A DNA stretch of 64,000 bases from positions 6,704,252 to 6,768,251 of the forward strand of contig NC_067207.1 of NCBI RefSeq assembly GCF_026262505.1. Direction: 5' to 3'. This document shows, in pieces, positions 51,501 to 59,447 of this stretch. Every line of letters starts with the position of its first letter. Position 1 is the stretch's first letter. The position numbers and the translations under genes are program-made. This DNA comes from Trichomonas vaginalis G3 (taxonomy: Eukaryota; Parabasalia; Trichomonadida; Trichomonadidae). The notes beneath the pieces were generated by a model. It worked only from the letters and a program-made list of their open reading frames with translations, made no database searches and had not been told where the DNA came from.

Positions 51501-52626
51501 ATTGTTCAGAGATTGTTACGAACACGAATATTGGTTGGCAGCTTATGATTTAGGTTTAATGACAGAAATAGGAGAAGGATGCGAGAAAAACGGATTCGGA
51601 TCAATGCAGTACTTCAAGACAGGTATGGAACACAACGTTTTGAAGTGTTTAGCACCTTACGCGAGAAACAAATTCTTCGGAGTAAACTGCGACAAAGACA
51701 TCGATATCGCCAAAAATATCATGCAGACAGGAATAAATCTGAGAGATCCTGACTCAACATTTTTGTACGGAGAAGTCCTTGCAGCTGAAGGAAACTTAGA
51801 AGCAGCAACTAACTATTATTTGATGGCTTCCGATTTCGGAAATATCGAAGCAATGAATGCTGCTGCAGTAATTTTGGCACAAAATGTTGAAACAGTCACA
51901 AAAGCTGCAGAATTATTCCAAAAAGCCGCTGATTTAGGAGACCCAATTGCTGCTTGTAACATTGGTATAATGCTTGCAAGTGGTAATGGAGTGTTAAGAG
52001 ATTACACAAAGGCAATGAATTATCTACAAAGAGCTGTGAAAACAGGAAATGTTGAAGCAATGTATAACATCGCAGTTTTGATGGTGAAAATGAACAAAAA
52101 TGGTTTGTACGATGCAGAAATAAGAGATTACTTCAAGAAGGCAGCTGACGGAGGAAACACACAAGCAATGTACAACCTTGGTATATTGCTGACTGAAAAG
52201 GAAACAAAGGACTACAAGACAGGAATGAGATACTTGAGAATGGCCGCAAACAAAGGAATAGAAAACGCTGCGTATAAATACAGTTACAATACTTTGACAA
52301 ATTCTGAAGGAAGGAAAGATGATGAATTGGCAATGGAATACTGCAAACAAGCAGTTGCTGCAGGAAACTTCGACGCGTTGTGTTTGTACGGCGTAATGCT
52401 GTTGAATGGACGTGGAGCTCCTGCTTCTATCTCTGACGCTTTGCAGTGTTTCAGACTCGGTGTTGAAAGCGGACATTTGAATTCCATGTACAACTACGCA
52501 ATGGTTCAGTTGAATTCTAACCCTGATGCAAAGACTTATCAGGAGTCTGTAGCTTTGTTGAAGAGAGCTGCTGAGTTAGGCTGCGAACATGCAGTTCATC
52601 AATGTGAAGTTTATCATCTTGACTGA
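48523..52626 (+). CDS. giant Sel1-like repeat protein with N-terminal ubiquitin-like domains (1367 aa)
   Basis: Residues 1-290 contain about three to four ubiquitin-like folds: 1-70 (MKIILFAGKYAHSFEMKAGS), 75-150 (IDLVVFTIEGKKIMLEV...EIQAEIEKRHNI, IIYNSKIM), 155-228 (CYIQFGNSLLMEVDAPPKF...VKIYNKDVL) and 240-290 (FIFDSELEFGQI...IYYHGDKL). Residues about 310-1365 are some 28 Sel1-like/TPR-like repeats of about 36 residues (AMYLYGKLLE...AEKYFKQSSDAGY). Sel1 repeats scaffold protein complexes, for example in ER-associated degradation. No signal peptide or membrane segment is present, so it is probably a cytosolic scaffold. GC at third positions is clearly higher around 49.4-50.8 kb than in the rest. 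Confidence 0.88.
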   Translation: MKIILFAGKYAHSFEMKAGSTVSDLVSLILERKIYYNKFEFSIFTYERKIHEQEWFSFMLTDDMILYAGPNEIDYIDLVVFTIEGKKIMLEVKTNNTFGEIQAEIEKRHNIDFTNSIIIYNSKIMESNTFLNSELRSPFPTLFIASNNRADEYVMCYIQFGNSLLMEVDAPPKFQIKYIKSEIQKYYRINKSQVKIYNKDVLCRNEDQISQFADGKHVVVFSSRLSGQLDVDGKFQGMAKKFIFDSELEFGQITTELQQAITADADKTIYYHGDKLLDSTLIWSLYDIHPKFTIGDPIDEQYAKMVKEKYEPMVASGDPSACYAYGMILLYGIMVQKDIGEGLRYLTQAIEKRHMQACIAYLKLLKEGIIPNSPEISEEKVIQVAADANDRSAMYLYGKLLESQNRIVEAEKYFKQSSDAGYILSKTHLGRLGIKGARTISIEEGFLMLDQAARAGHASAMKSQAKQMSQTSQSESEILMERAANAGSSGASLCMAISKLEANDPAAAMELIEKSAKMENVKGMRYYGIALHRGKITKKNSKLAYEYLKKASDLGDIPARYHLSKALIEGDGIEPNAQAAFALLSSIYMMYIPAAILLTNMRLRGIGCDRDPVQAMEMARYAMSRGSYKAMRIVGMMEKDGIGCQKEAYKAQEHFKEAAPHDVIALFQYALMLKLSANEGTKNMVINMLEEASSKGLPDADQELALMFMNEDITKSIYHFNVAARAGLPLSMYNLAHMWIGMGECTQAAINYMRGAADKDVPLACYEYAKLIAEGKVENAGENEEIVYLRKATVLGVKDAEVDLGIIFYKQGDFQQAADHLRRAYDAGVYRGISFYVLSLERMNYPSHEILRWERIGAEHNDIICLLRLGNYSMEEKKFDDAASIFIKAMEQGSYEAIYQYATMLEGGKGIEKNLDLAVEYHKRAVENGVVDSLVALGRILSRKDYANRNPIEALNYYKMAADKGNYHAVYGMATLLREGDDGVPKDVDQSYKLFRDCYEHEYWLAAYDLGLMTEIGEGCEKNGFGSMQYFKTGMEHNVLKCLAPYARNKFFGVNCDKDIDIAKNIMQTGINLRDPDSTFLYGEVLAAEGNLEAATNYYLMASDFGNIEAMNAAAVILAQNVETVTKAAELFQKAADLGDPIAACNIGIMLASGNGVLRDYTKAMNYLQRAVKTGNVEAMYNIAVLMVKMNKNGLYDAEIRDYFKKAADGGNTQAMYNLGILLTEKETKDYKTGMRYLRMAANKGIENAAYKYSYNTLTNSEGRKDDELAMEYCKQAVAAGNFDALCLYGVMLLNGRGAPASISDALQCFRLGVESGHLNSMYNYAMVQLNSNPDAKTYQESVALLKRAAELGCEHAVHQCEVYHLD

Positions 52627-52923
52627 ATAAAAAAAATTAATGTTGATATTTAAATATGAAATTGTGAATTTGACTAACAAAACGCTTCGTTTGTGCGACA
52701 GTTTTATTAATTTGACTAACATTTTTATGTGGCTTGTATTTTTATTAATTGGCTGAACCTGAGGCTTAACAATATATTGTTAAATTCAAGAATTTCAAAA
52801 TGAAAAAAAATGTCGCATTAAAATTTTAATATTTATCCAATGATGTTGAATGAGATCATAATGATATTTAACATGAATTTGGTGGTCATATAACAAAATT
52901 TGTTTATTACTATCTCTTTCCTT

Positions 52924-54060
52924 TTATTGAATAATGATTAAATCTTGTAATCGTTCGTTGTTCTTATGTTTTACAATACTATGAACAGTACTCCCAAATG
53001 AATTCTCAAGCATCATATCTGCACCGTGTGAAAGTAGAACTTTTAAAGTTGAATATGATTCATGAGTGGCTGCAATATGGAGGGCAGTTAATTTATGAAA
53101 ATTATTGTTAGCATTGATGTTTGCGCCATGTGAGATAATTATTTCTGCAATTTCTGGAGAATCGTAAAGTGCAGCATTATGAAGTGCCGTTGTACTGGAA
53201 CTATCAGTTGCATTGACATTTACACCCAATGAAAGTAAATATTCACAAAGAGGTGGATAGTGAAATGCTGGTGAATTAATAAAGCAAGATTCTATATCGT
53301 TAGTCATATCTAAATACATTAAAAAGGCATGAAGATTGTTGTATTCACAACATGCCTTAAAATCAAACTTTAAACTATATTCATTCATAAGATAACTGAC
53401 AAAATCAATGTTGTGTGAAGCTATTGCGAATTTCATGCATTTTGAATCCGGTGTTTGTGCCTTCAAACATTCATGTATGATATCAGGTTTTCCTCCCAAA
53501 AATGATAATGAAAGGCATTTTTTGGTTATTTCTGGGCCATGTAGTGTTATTAATAGCTTAAAGCAATTAACAGCACCATAATAACAACATAAATCGAGTA
53601 ATGAATACTTTGTGAAACATGATGGATAGTAAAAACCTTTTAATTTTTGATTTACATCAAAATTCTCACTTTCTATGAAATTTATAAATGATTTTTTATC
53701 ATCATGCATGATGGCTTTGTAAATTGTGTTTTCAGAGTGGACATCTAAAAGATATATTGAAAAATCACCACAATTTAGATGAAAATCTTTAATGATCTTA
53801 TCATAAATGATCTTATACGACGTATTATACCGATTATTAAGTTGTGATGCACGTAATATTGCACTAACAATCTGTGATGGCGAGAAATACTTGGTTTCAA
53901 TCAAGTTCTTTTTGATATCATTGTAAAGTTTGTTGAGTTTATCTTCATTGGATGTATTCAGTCTGTATAGATCATTGAATGTGTTGTAATAATCTTTAAG
54001 TAACTCTATGTATTCTTGAGAGTTCGTGTTGCTGCTACTCATATAAAAATAATAATTCAT
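52924..54060 (-). CDS. DUF3447/ankyrin-repeat protein (378 aa)
   Basis: This has the typical trichomonad architecture. Residues 15-100 carry the helical N-terminal domain common to this family (YYNTFNDLYRLNTSNEDKLNKL, LIETKYFSPSQIVSAILRA). Residues 105-230 are a DUF3447-type region (IYKAIMHDDKKSFINFIE, LLDLCCYYGAVNCFKLLI). The C-terminal part has three to four ankyrin repeats (TALHNAALYDSPEIAEIIISHGANIN, TALHIAATHESYSTLKVLLSHGAD). The start is ATG 54060 or the ATG six codons in. The gene looks intact; its partner proteins are unknown. It lies directly beside a DNA transposon, whose left end is 115 bp from its start codon. Confidence 0.9.
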   Translation of the reverse strand: MNYYFYMSSSNTNSQEYIELLKDYYNTFNDLYRLNTSNEDKLNKLYNDIKKNLIETKYFSPSQIVSAILRASQLNNRYNTSYKIIYDKIIKDFHLNCGDFSIYLLDVHSENTIYKAIMHDDKKSFINFIESENFDVNQKLKGFYYPSCFTKYSLLDLCCYYGAVNCFKLLITLHGPEITKKCLSLSFLGGKPDIIHECLKAQTPDSKCMKFAIASHNIDFVSYLMNEYSLKFDFKACCEYNNLHAFLMYLDMTNDIESCFINSPAFHYPPLCEYLLSLGVNVNATDSSSTTALHNAALYDSPEIAEIIISHGANINANNNFHKLTALHIAATHESYSTLKVLLSHGADMMLENSFGSTVHSIVKHKNNERLQDLIIIQ

Positions 54061-54175
54061 AATTTGAATGCAAATTCAATTTTTGATAGCAATTCAATTT
54101 AATTATAACTCGGTTAGATTAAGTTTTATGTATGTATTTAATGTGGACAGTTTTATTTTGAATACATGTAGAATA

Positions 54176-54214
54176 CCGTAGGTTGAATAGCCCGAGACCA
54201 ATTTCAAAGGTCGT
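54176..54214 (+). repeat. left terminal inverted repeat of the pogo-like element
   Basis: Preceded by TA. About 18 of the first 24 positions (counting the TA) match the reverse complement of the right end, with CCGTA and TTGAATA conserved. The AGACCAATTT box recurs near the right end in inverted orientation, about 20 bp further from the terminus. Confidence 0.7.
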
Positions 54215-54403
54215 GTACCAATAAAAAATTTTGAATCAATTTACACAACGTGCCCATTTTACTCACTCAATATTTGAGAAAATAATTCAATTTTGAGAAG
54301 AATGGTCCTCTGCGTTTTGAGTGAGTGACGAAAAAAAATCTCAGAAAAATTGAATGAGTTTTTATGGCCATGAACCAAATTTGTGAAGTTCCCGTTTAAA
54401 AAA

Positions 54404-55948
54404 ATGCAACCAAGAACACGAATTCCCGAGTTTGCAGAATTAGAAAACTATAAAAATCTTGGGCTATTGACCCAGATGCAACTCGATTTACTCTATCGAA
54501 GAGTAAATGGCGAGTCTTATCAACAAATACGGAATGTTTACTCAATTTCAAAGACGACAGTAGCACGCGCAATCATGCGCACTGCTACTTGTCGTTCATG
54601 GACAAAAGGTCAGTCAGGGGGTGGTATGACCCTTTTGTCACTACCAGATGAAATGCAGTTCAAAAAACTTGTTCAAGAGATGGCAGACGACTTGAACTGT
54701 ATTACAACATCAATGGCCATTGCTGTCTGTACGGAATTACAAAATAGGAGATTAAAATTTGCGGCGCGGGTACTAATCGCTGCAAGATGCCCGCATCTTC
54801 TAGCGAAGCTCGATGATTACTGCCCATCGCCATCCCATGGCTGGCTTAATCATATCGCCACAAGATTGTCAATTCGGATTGTGAGCTCCCAAACTATTGA
54901 TATGCTCCGACCCTCTACCTGTGACGCAAACCATATTCGCCAATTTTTCCTCTCCAAGCATAGATACTTTGCCCGCAGGAAGAAGTTTATTGCGAATATG
55001 GACGAGACAATGCTCTATTCCAAACGTCGCTATAAAGTTCTTACTGCTGGCCGGAATCGCCCAGTTCGCGCTGAAAAGTCTCAGCTTCCACATCTTACAG
55101 GGGTCTGTACCATCTTTGCAGATGGTACAACTATGAAGCCAATGGTGATACTTCCACAAAAGAAGACCCTTGATGCGGAATTGGAAGATCTGGACGCCTT
55201 TTTTGTTCGCTCCGAGAGTGGATGGATGAACAAATACCTTTTTATGGTATACTGTATCATGTTCATCTGCAAAGTACAGGAGAAAAGGTCTCAAATGAAT
55301 GTGTTTGATGCCCAGGTACCTTTTCTCCTAATTGTAGATGGTCATCCATCCAGGCTCTCTTTCTTGGCCGTTCGCCTCTTGAGCGCCTTCAATATCGAGC
55401 TTCTTGTTCTCCCAGGCCATACATCTCATATCTTACAACCTCTTGATGTTGGGATTTTTTCTCTCTTGAAGGCCCAATTCAAGAAGTTGTTTGATATGGC
55501 GACTATCCGGTACGATCAGCAAGGGCATATGGTGATCAATTATGTATGGAACGCCAGAGAACTGCGCTATATCATGGTTCGCAGCTTCCTTGATGCATGT
55601 AGTGTGTCTTGCACAGCTACAAACATCGAAAATGCTTTTAAAGCAACAGGAATCTATCCATTGGATATGAACAAACCTCTTGCTTCCAGATACATTGTAG
55701 CAAATGGAGTTCCTCCTGCAAGGCCCAATTTTGTCAACGACAAAGTCCTTACAGATCCAAATGTGATGATGCAAGTCTTCCAAATGGAATATGGACGCCC
55801 CATGCAGCAACAGGATTGGTATTTCAATCTGTTTGTGGTTATGCAATCTGTTTTGGCCTGGAATGGAGCATATGGCCAGGTTCTTAGTCGTGAGTTACAT
55901 CTCCTTTATCCTACTGCAGGTGGATTTCAAAAAATACAATTAAAATGA
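54404..55948 (+). CDS. DDE_1 transposase, pogo/Tigger-like (514 aa)
   Basis: The N-terminal part contains a helix-turn-helix DNA-binding region (LLYRRVNGESYQQIRNVYSISKTTVARAIMR). The catalytic core holds three acidic residues in family context: first Asp in FIANMDETMLY, second in LLIVDGHPSRLS, and third in LVLPGHTSHILQPLDVGIF, the DDD layout of pogo-like enzymes. The C-terminal ~130 residues resemble the tail of Tigger transposases. The start is ATG 54404; the upstream GTG is not preferred. The frame is intact, with GC clearly higher than nearby host genes, which fits a horizontally or recently spread element. Confidence 0.92.
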   Translation: MQPRTRIPEFAELENYKNLGLLTQMQLDLLYRRVNGESYQQIRNVYSISKTTVARAIMRTATCRSWTKGQSGGGMTLLSLPDEMQFKKLVQEMADDLNCITTSMAIAVCTELQNRRLKFAARVLIAARCPHLLAKLDDYCPSPSHGWLNHIATRLSIRIVSSQTIDMLRPSTCDANHIRQFFLSKHRYFARRKKFIANMDETMLYSKRRYKVLTAGRNRPVRAEKSQLPHLTGVCTIFADGTTMKPMVILPQKKTLDAELEDLDAFFVRSESGWMNKYLFMVYCIMFICKVQEKRSQMNVFDAQVPFLLIVDGHPSRLSFLAVRLLSAFNIELLVLPGHTSHILQPLDVGIFSLLKAQFKKLFDMATIRYDQQGHMVINYVWNARELRYIMVRSFLDACSVSCTATNIENAFKATGIYPLDMNKPLASRYIVANGVPPARPNFVNDKVLTDPNVMMQVFQMEYGRPMQQQDWYFNLFVVMQSVLAWNGAYGQVLSRELHLLYPTAGGFQKIQLK

Positions 55949-56010
55949 TATAAAGCTGAGGAGCTCCAGGGTGAAGAGGAATTGATGAAGAAAAGAAGCA
56001 GCTGCATAAT

Positions 56011-56643
56011 GGAGTGAGGAAGCATCTTGATGAAGAGAGGAAGCACCTTGATCAAGAGAGGAAGTACTTTGAAGAAGAGAGGAAGCACTTTGTTGAAGAG
56101 AGGAAGCACTTTGATTTAGAGAGGAAGTACTTTGAAGAAGAGAGGAAGCATCTTGATGAAGATAGGAAGCACCTTGATCAAGAGAGGAAGCATCTTGATG
56201 AAGAGAGGAAGCACTTTGTTGAAGAGAGGAAGCTGCATCTTGATCAAGAGAGGAAGTACTTTGTTGAAGAGAGGAAGCACCTTGATCAAGAGAGGAAGTA
56301 CTTTGAAGAAGAGAGGAAGCACTTTGTTGAAGAGAGGAAGCACTTTGATGAAGAGAGGAAGCACCTTGATCAAGAGAGGAAGCATCTTGATCAAGAGAGG
56401 AAGCATCTTGATCAAGAGAGGAAGCATCTTGATCAAGAGAGGAAGCTGCATGTTGGAGTGAGGAAGCATCTTTATCAAGAGAGGAAGTACTTTGAAGAAG
56501 AGAGGAATCACTTTGTTGAAGAGAGGAAGCATCTTGATGAAGAGAGGAAGCATCTTGATCAAGAGAGGAAGCACCTTGATGAAGAGAGGAAGCTGCATGA
56601 TGGATGCATGATGGAGTGAGGAAGCATCTTGATGAAGAGAGGA
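56011..56643 (+). repeat. 21-bp minisatellite inside the pogo-like element
   Basis: About 30 copies of a 21-bp unit (GAGAGGAAGCACCTTGATCAA with variants). Because 21 is a multiple of three, one plus frame reads as RKHLDEE-type heptads for about 200 codons. A minus frame and a second plus frame are also open. No ATG begins the 201-codon frame, and a stop lies just upstream. I treat it as non-coding repeat, though translation is not excluded. Confidence 0.85.
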
Positions 56644-56964
56644 AGCGTAAGAACCGATAACATTTACAAAATATTAAATTTATTTTGTAAATTTTCCAAA
56701 AGCCTTAGTACCAATGTAATATAAATGCTCCAAAAATACCATCCCTCCTTCCAAAAGCGTAAGAACTGATAACATTTACAAAATATTAAATTTATTTTGT
56801 AAATTTTCCAAAAGCCTTAGTACCAATATAATATAAATGCTCCAAAAATACCATCCCTCCTTCCAAAAGCGTAAGAACTGATAACATTTACAAAATATTA
56901 AATTTATTTTGTAAATTTTCCAAAAACCTTAGTACCAATATAATATAAATGCACTAAAAACCCA
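56644..56964. repeat. 112-bp tandem repeat, about 2.9 copies
   Basis: Units begin at 56644, 56756 and 56868 with AGCGTAAGAAC. They are nearly identical, the third degenerating at its end. Each contains a perfect 12-bp stem (ATTTACAAAATA, 7-nt loop, TATTTTGTAAAT). Confidence 0.9.
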
Positions 56965-57021
56965 ACTGCCAATAGCATGTATTCAAAAAATGCAATTCAA
57001 TACAAATTTGATTGCATTTTT

Positions 57022-57078
57022 TGAGATGGAAGTGTATCTGAATTCACAATTGTAATCCACGAATACACTTCCATCTCA
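57022..57078. repeat. 16-bp perfect inverted repeat near the right end of the pogo-like element
   Basis: TGAGATGGAAGTGTAT (57022-57037) and its reverse complement (57063-57078) enclose a 25-nt loop. It may be a nested element end or a hairpin. Confidence 0.85.
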
Positions 57079-57372
57079 TTGATAAGAGGCTAATGTTTTT
57101 CTCATTAATAAGGCGCTGTTGGCCTCTATCCATAGCCGAAGTGATATTAACGTATGTTAACGTACAAAGTAAAAACATGTTTTTTCTTTTTAAAATCATT
57201 TAGTAATTAATAATATTTAGCACTCATAGTAAAAACATTAAAATTTATAAGAATCGTTATGAAGAAAAATTGAGAACTTATGATTTTTATTTAAGAAAAT
57301 GATTAAATAATATATAAATAACCATATAAACAACATTTTAGATTCCTCTGAAAAGGGTATCTCAAATTGGTC

Positions 57373-57412
57373 TATGACCAATTGAATGGTTCGCCGGTTA
57401 TTCAAGGTACGG
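57373..57412 (-). repeat. right terminal inverted repeat of the pogo-like element
   Basis: The reverse complement begins CCGTACCTTGAATAACC, matching the left end, and is followed by TA. A local palindrome (AATTGGTC ... GACCAATT) lies just inside. Confidence 0.7.
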
Positions 57413-57552
57413 TATTTTTTCCTAAATTTAGGAAAAATTACAAAAATTTTCCAATCCATGTTTATATAATTTTAAAGAATCTTCTTTCAACAATAAATTG
57501 TTTTACTGAAATATCTTTATGCTGAGGTTATTTGTCAAGAAATTACTGTCTC

Positions 57553-57573
57553 AAAAAAAAAAAAAAAAAAAAA
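57553..57573 (+). repeat. 21-base poly(A) tract at the Polinton boundary
   Basis: An uninterrupted run of A lies between host-like AT-rich DNA and the GC-richer start of the Polinton. Six A residues would serve as the 6-bp target duplication typical of Polintons. Confidence 0.7.
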
Positions 57574-57579
57574 GGTAGT

Positions 57580-57612
57580 GGGGCTTCCAGGCACTTCGTG
57601 CCCTCTAGCCCC
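57580..57612. repeat. nested GC-rich hairpin at the Polinton left terminus
   Basis: GGGGCT pairs with AGCCCC, and inside it GGCAC pairs with GTGCC around a TTC loop. It is very close to the presumed terminus, as in terminal inverted repeats that carry structure. Confidence 0.75.
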
Positions 57613-57863
57613 GAAGATGTTTAGAATAAATGAAGTTCTTATATACGGGTCTTCCAGGAGCTTTTCACAAATTATATATGTTTTCATGTTTTGTCAAGAC
57701 TTCTTCGTAAAATCAGACAAAAATAATGTTTAGGGTAGAAGGTTAGATATAACCTCTTTTCTAACCTCTTTTCTACCCTCTTGAATTTTCAAGACTTCTT
57801 CGTACATGTTTTGTCACTTTTCTGTCACTTTTCAGGAAAAAACATTTTTATTATTATATATAA
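57613..57863. promoter_or_regulatory. Polinton terminal/leader region with repeats
   Basis: This non-coding stretch holds a direct repeat CAAGACTTCTTCGTA (57695-57709 and 57790-57804), each beside a CATGTTTTGTCA phrase. A hairpin lies at 57732-57779 (AGGGTAGAA/GGTTAGA with TCTAACC/TTCTACCCT). It probably belongs to the terminal inverted repeat and drives the first gene. Confidence 0.5.
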
Positions 57864-58691
57864 ATGAATTTTACAAAACCACCGTTACCGTTCTTTGGAA
57901 ATAAGAGTAAATGTAAAGATATTATATTGAGAGAACTTAAGAAACTACCGAATGGTCTAACATTTGTAGATTTGTTCGGTGGAAGTTTCTATATATCTCA
58001 TTTGTGCCATACTGTATTTCCAGACTCAAAGATTATATGCAATGACTTCGACAACTATATGAACCGTCTCAAACATATTCCAGACACAAACAATATATTG
58101 AAAGAGTTAAAAGAAAAGATACCTATAGGTAAGATGGAACGTATACCATTAGATAAGAAAAATATTGTGAGAGAGGTTTTGAAAAAAGCAGAATATATAG
58201 ACTGGGATAGTATATCTGCTAGACTATTATATAGTGGTGCTATAAGAGTTCATGACATTGAAACACTTATGTCAAAAGTTTTATATCTTAACTATACAAA
58301 TGTTTTCAAAGAGAACATAGAAAAATATATTGAGGGTATAGAGTTTGTGAGATGTCATTGGACAGAGTTGTATGAAAAATATAAAGACAAGGAAAATGTT
58401 TTCTTTATAGTGGACCCGCCGTTCTATAACACATGGGATTTTCAATACCAAGTAGACTGGACTTTGAGAGACTCTTTAGAAACTTTAGACGTTTTACATA
58501 ACCATCCATGCTTTTACTTTACATCCGATAAAAGTGGTTTGGAAAGTGTCATGAGATGGTTAGAGGACATACATGACTATGAGTTTAGATACGATAAGAT
58601 AGAATATGAGAGAGGTCCTATAAACTGGAGAAAGTGTCATAACAAAGAAATTTTACTAGTAAGTAAATGTGGTTTGAAATCGGATTGTTAG
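57864..58691 (+). CDS. Polinton: D12-class adenine-specific DNA methyltransferase (275 aa)
   Basis: This is a Dam-like N6-adenine methyltransferase. The order of motifs is the D12 (alpha) class: PLPFFGNKSK (8-17) and FVDLFGGSF (34-42) for cofactor binding, ICNDFDNYM, and the catalytic DPPFYNTW (184-191). It probably marks element DNA or affects host DNA. The target site is unknown. It is the first gene from the left end, preceded by the ATTTTTA leader motif. Confidence 0.88.
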   Translation: MNFTKPPLPFFGNKSKCKDIILRELKKLPNGLTFVDLFGGSFYISHLCHTVFPDSKIICNDFDNYMNRLKHIPDTNNILKELKEKIPIGKMERIPLDKKNIVREVLKKAEYIDWDSISARLLYSGAIRVHDIETLMSKVLYLNYTNVFKENIEKYIEGIEFVRCHWTELYEKYKDKENVFFIVDPPFYNTWDFQYQVDWTLRDSLETLDVLHNHPCFYFTSDKSGLESVMRWLEDIHDYEFRYDKIEYERGPINWRKCHNKEILLVSKCGLKSDC

Positions 58692-58798
58692 TTTTAGGTT
58701 TTTTCCATTGTGTCATTTATTTATTTGACGTGGCAGAAAAGTACAGAGAATATGAAGATGAACCAATGCCTGCAAATGTTCAGTATATGTACTCGTAA
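58667..58798 (+). CDS. Polinton: small single-span membrane protein (43 aa)
   Basis: A short frame starts inside the last codons of the methyltransferase gene. It has one hydrophobic segment (IGLLVLGFFHCVIYLF), then a charged tail (DVAEKYREYEDEPMP). TTTTACTAG about 10 bases before the ATG resembles the leader motif of other Polinton genes. The function is unknown. Confidence 0.5.
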   Translation: MWFEIGLLVLGFFHCVIYLFDVAEKYREYEDEPMPANVQYMYS

Positions 58799-58821
58799 GA
58801 GATATTTTTATCTAATATTAA

Positions 58822-59184
58822 ATGGACGCACAGAACTTAGCGAATGCACAGCAACCTGGACAACCAAACCCAGAGAATATTCCAAATGAAGTTAGAATAC
58901 AAACTGCAATGGCAAACTATGGTCAAGTGCCAACAGATGTACAAATGCAAACTGCCATGTCAAATGACGCTGCGTTAGGCTTGCCACCATGGTATGCAAA
59001 TATGAGATGGAAAGAGTTTTATACAAACCCTGAAGTGGGATATAAACAACTCTATGCAGATGACGCGAACACAGGAGTTGACCCAGAATATGTTTTCTAC
59101 CAGAGGAGAAATAGAATGTATGAGCTCCAGTTAAAAAATGCAATGGAACTCAACAGGAAACGTAAGAGACTAGGCGGACATTAG
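58822..59184 (+). CDS. Polinton: unknown protein (120 aa)
   Basis: The N-terminal half is Gln/Asn/Pro-rich and holds a repeated phrase (RIQTAMANYGQVP, then VQMQTAMSNDAAL). The C-terminal half is helical and basic (YQRRNRMYELQLKNAMELNRKRKR). I do not recognise the family; it is likely a structural or DNA-binding virion component. The leader motif is present. Confidence 0.7.
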   Translation: MDAQNLANAQQPGQPNPENIPNEVRIQTAMANYGQVPTDVQMQTAMSNDAALGLPPWYANMRWKEFYTNPEVGYKQLYADDANTGVDPEYVFYQRRNRMYELQLKNAMELNRKRKRLGGH

Positions 59185-59202
59185 ATTTTTACATATAGTA
59201 AA

Positions 59203-59445
59203 ATGGGTTTCTTCAGTAGTATTGGAAACTTCTTTCGAAATGTTGGAAGAGGTATATGGAATGGAATAAAAACCGTAGGAAGAGGAATTTGGAACGGTGT
59301 CAAAAATATTGGTAAAAGAGTAGGTCAGTTTGTTGGTATTATACCTAAAGACCCTGAACCAGAAGAGCAAGCTCCTGTTATACAACAGCCTGAACCTGCA
59401 CCACAGTCTAGTTGGCAACCAAATCCAACACCTCAACCGTATTAA
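59203..59445 (+). CDS. Polinton: small amphipathic protein (80 aa)
   Basis: An N-terminal amphipathic stretch with a repeated phrase (GRGIWNGIKTV, GRGIWNGVKNI) is followed by a Pro/Gln-rich tail. The layout (Gly/Phe-rich start MGFFSSIGNFF, then basic amphipathic helix) is that of minor membrane-active virion proteins in adenovirus-like lineages. Inference only. It is similar in style to the 119-aa protein at 62697. Confidence 0.65.
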   Translation: MGFFSSIGNFFRNVGRGIWNGIKTVGRGIWNGVKNIGKRVGQFVGIIPKDPEPEEQAPVIQQPEPAPQSSWQPNPTPQPY

Positions 59446-59447
59446 AA

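Larger units (their letters stand above)
54176..57412 (+). mobile_element. pogo-like Tc1/mariner DNA transposon, 3.24 kb, complete-looking
   Basis: The ends are inverted repeats flanked by TA (54174-54175 and 57413-57414): left CCGTAGGTTGAATAGCC, right complement CCGTACCTTGAATAACC. Similarity continues imperfectly inside (AGACCAATTT present in both). TA target duplication and a DDE_1 transposase agree with a pogo/Tigger-type Tc1/mariner element. In order it contains a 5' hairpin (ACTCACTCAA at 54261 with TTGAGTGAGT ending 54326), the intact transposase, a 21-bp minisatellite, a 112-bp tandem repeat, and a 16-bp-stem hairpin near the right end. An intact transposase suggests recent activity. 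The repeat-rich right side is unusual for the family. Confidence 0.8.

Noticed and set aside
56116-56598. Hydrophobic minus-strand frame (repeats of LLPLFIKV)
   Set aside because: Antisense of the 21-bp minisatellite; no start context and no domain.
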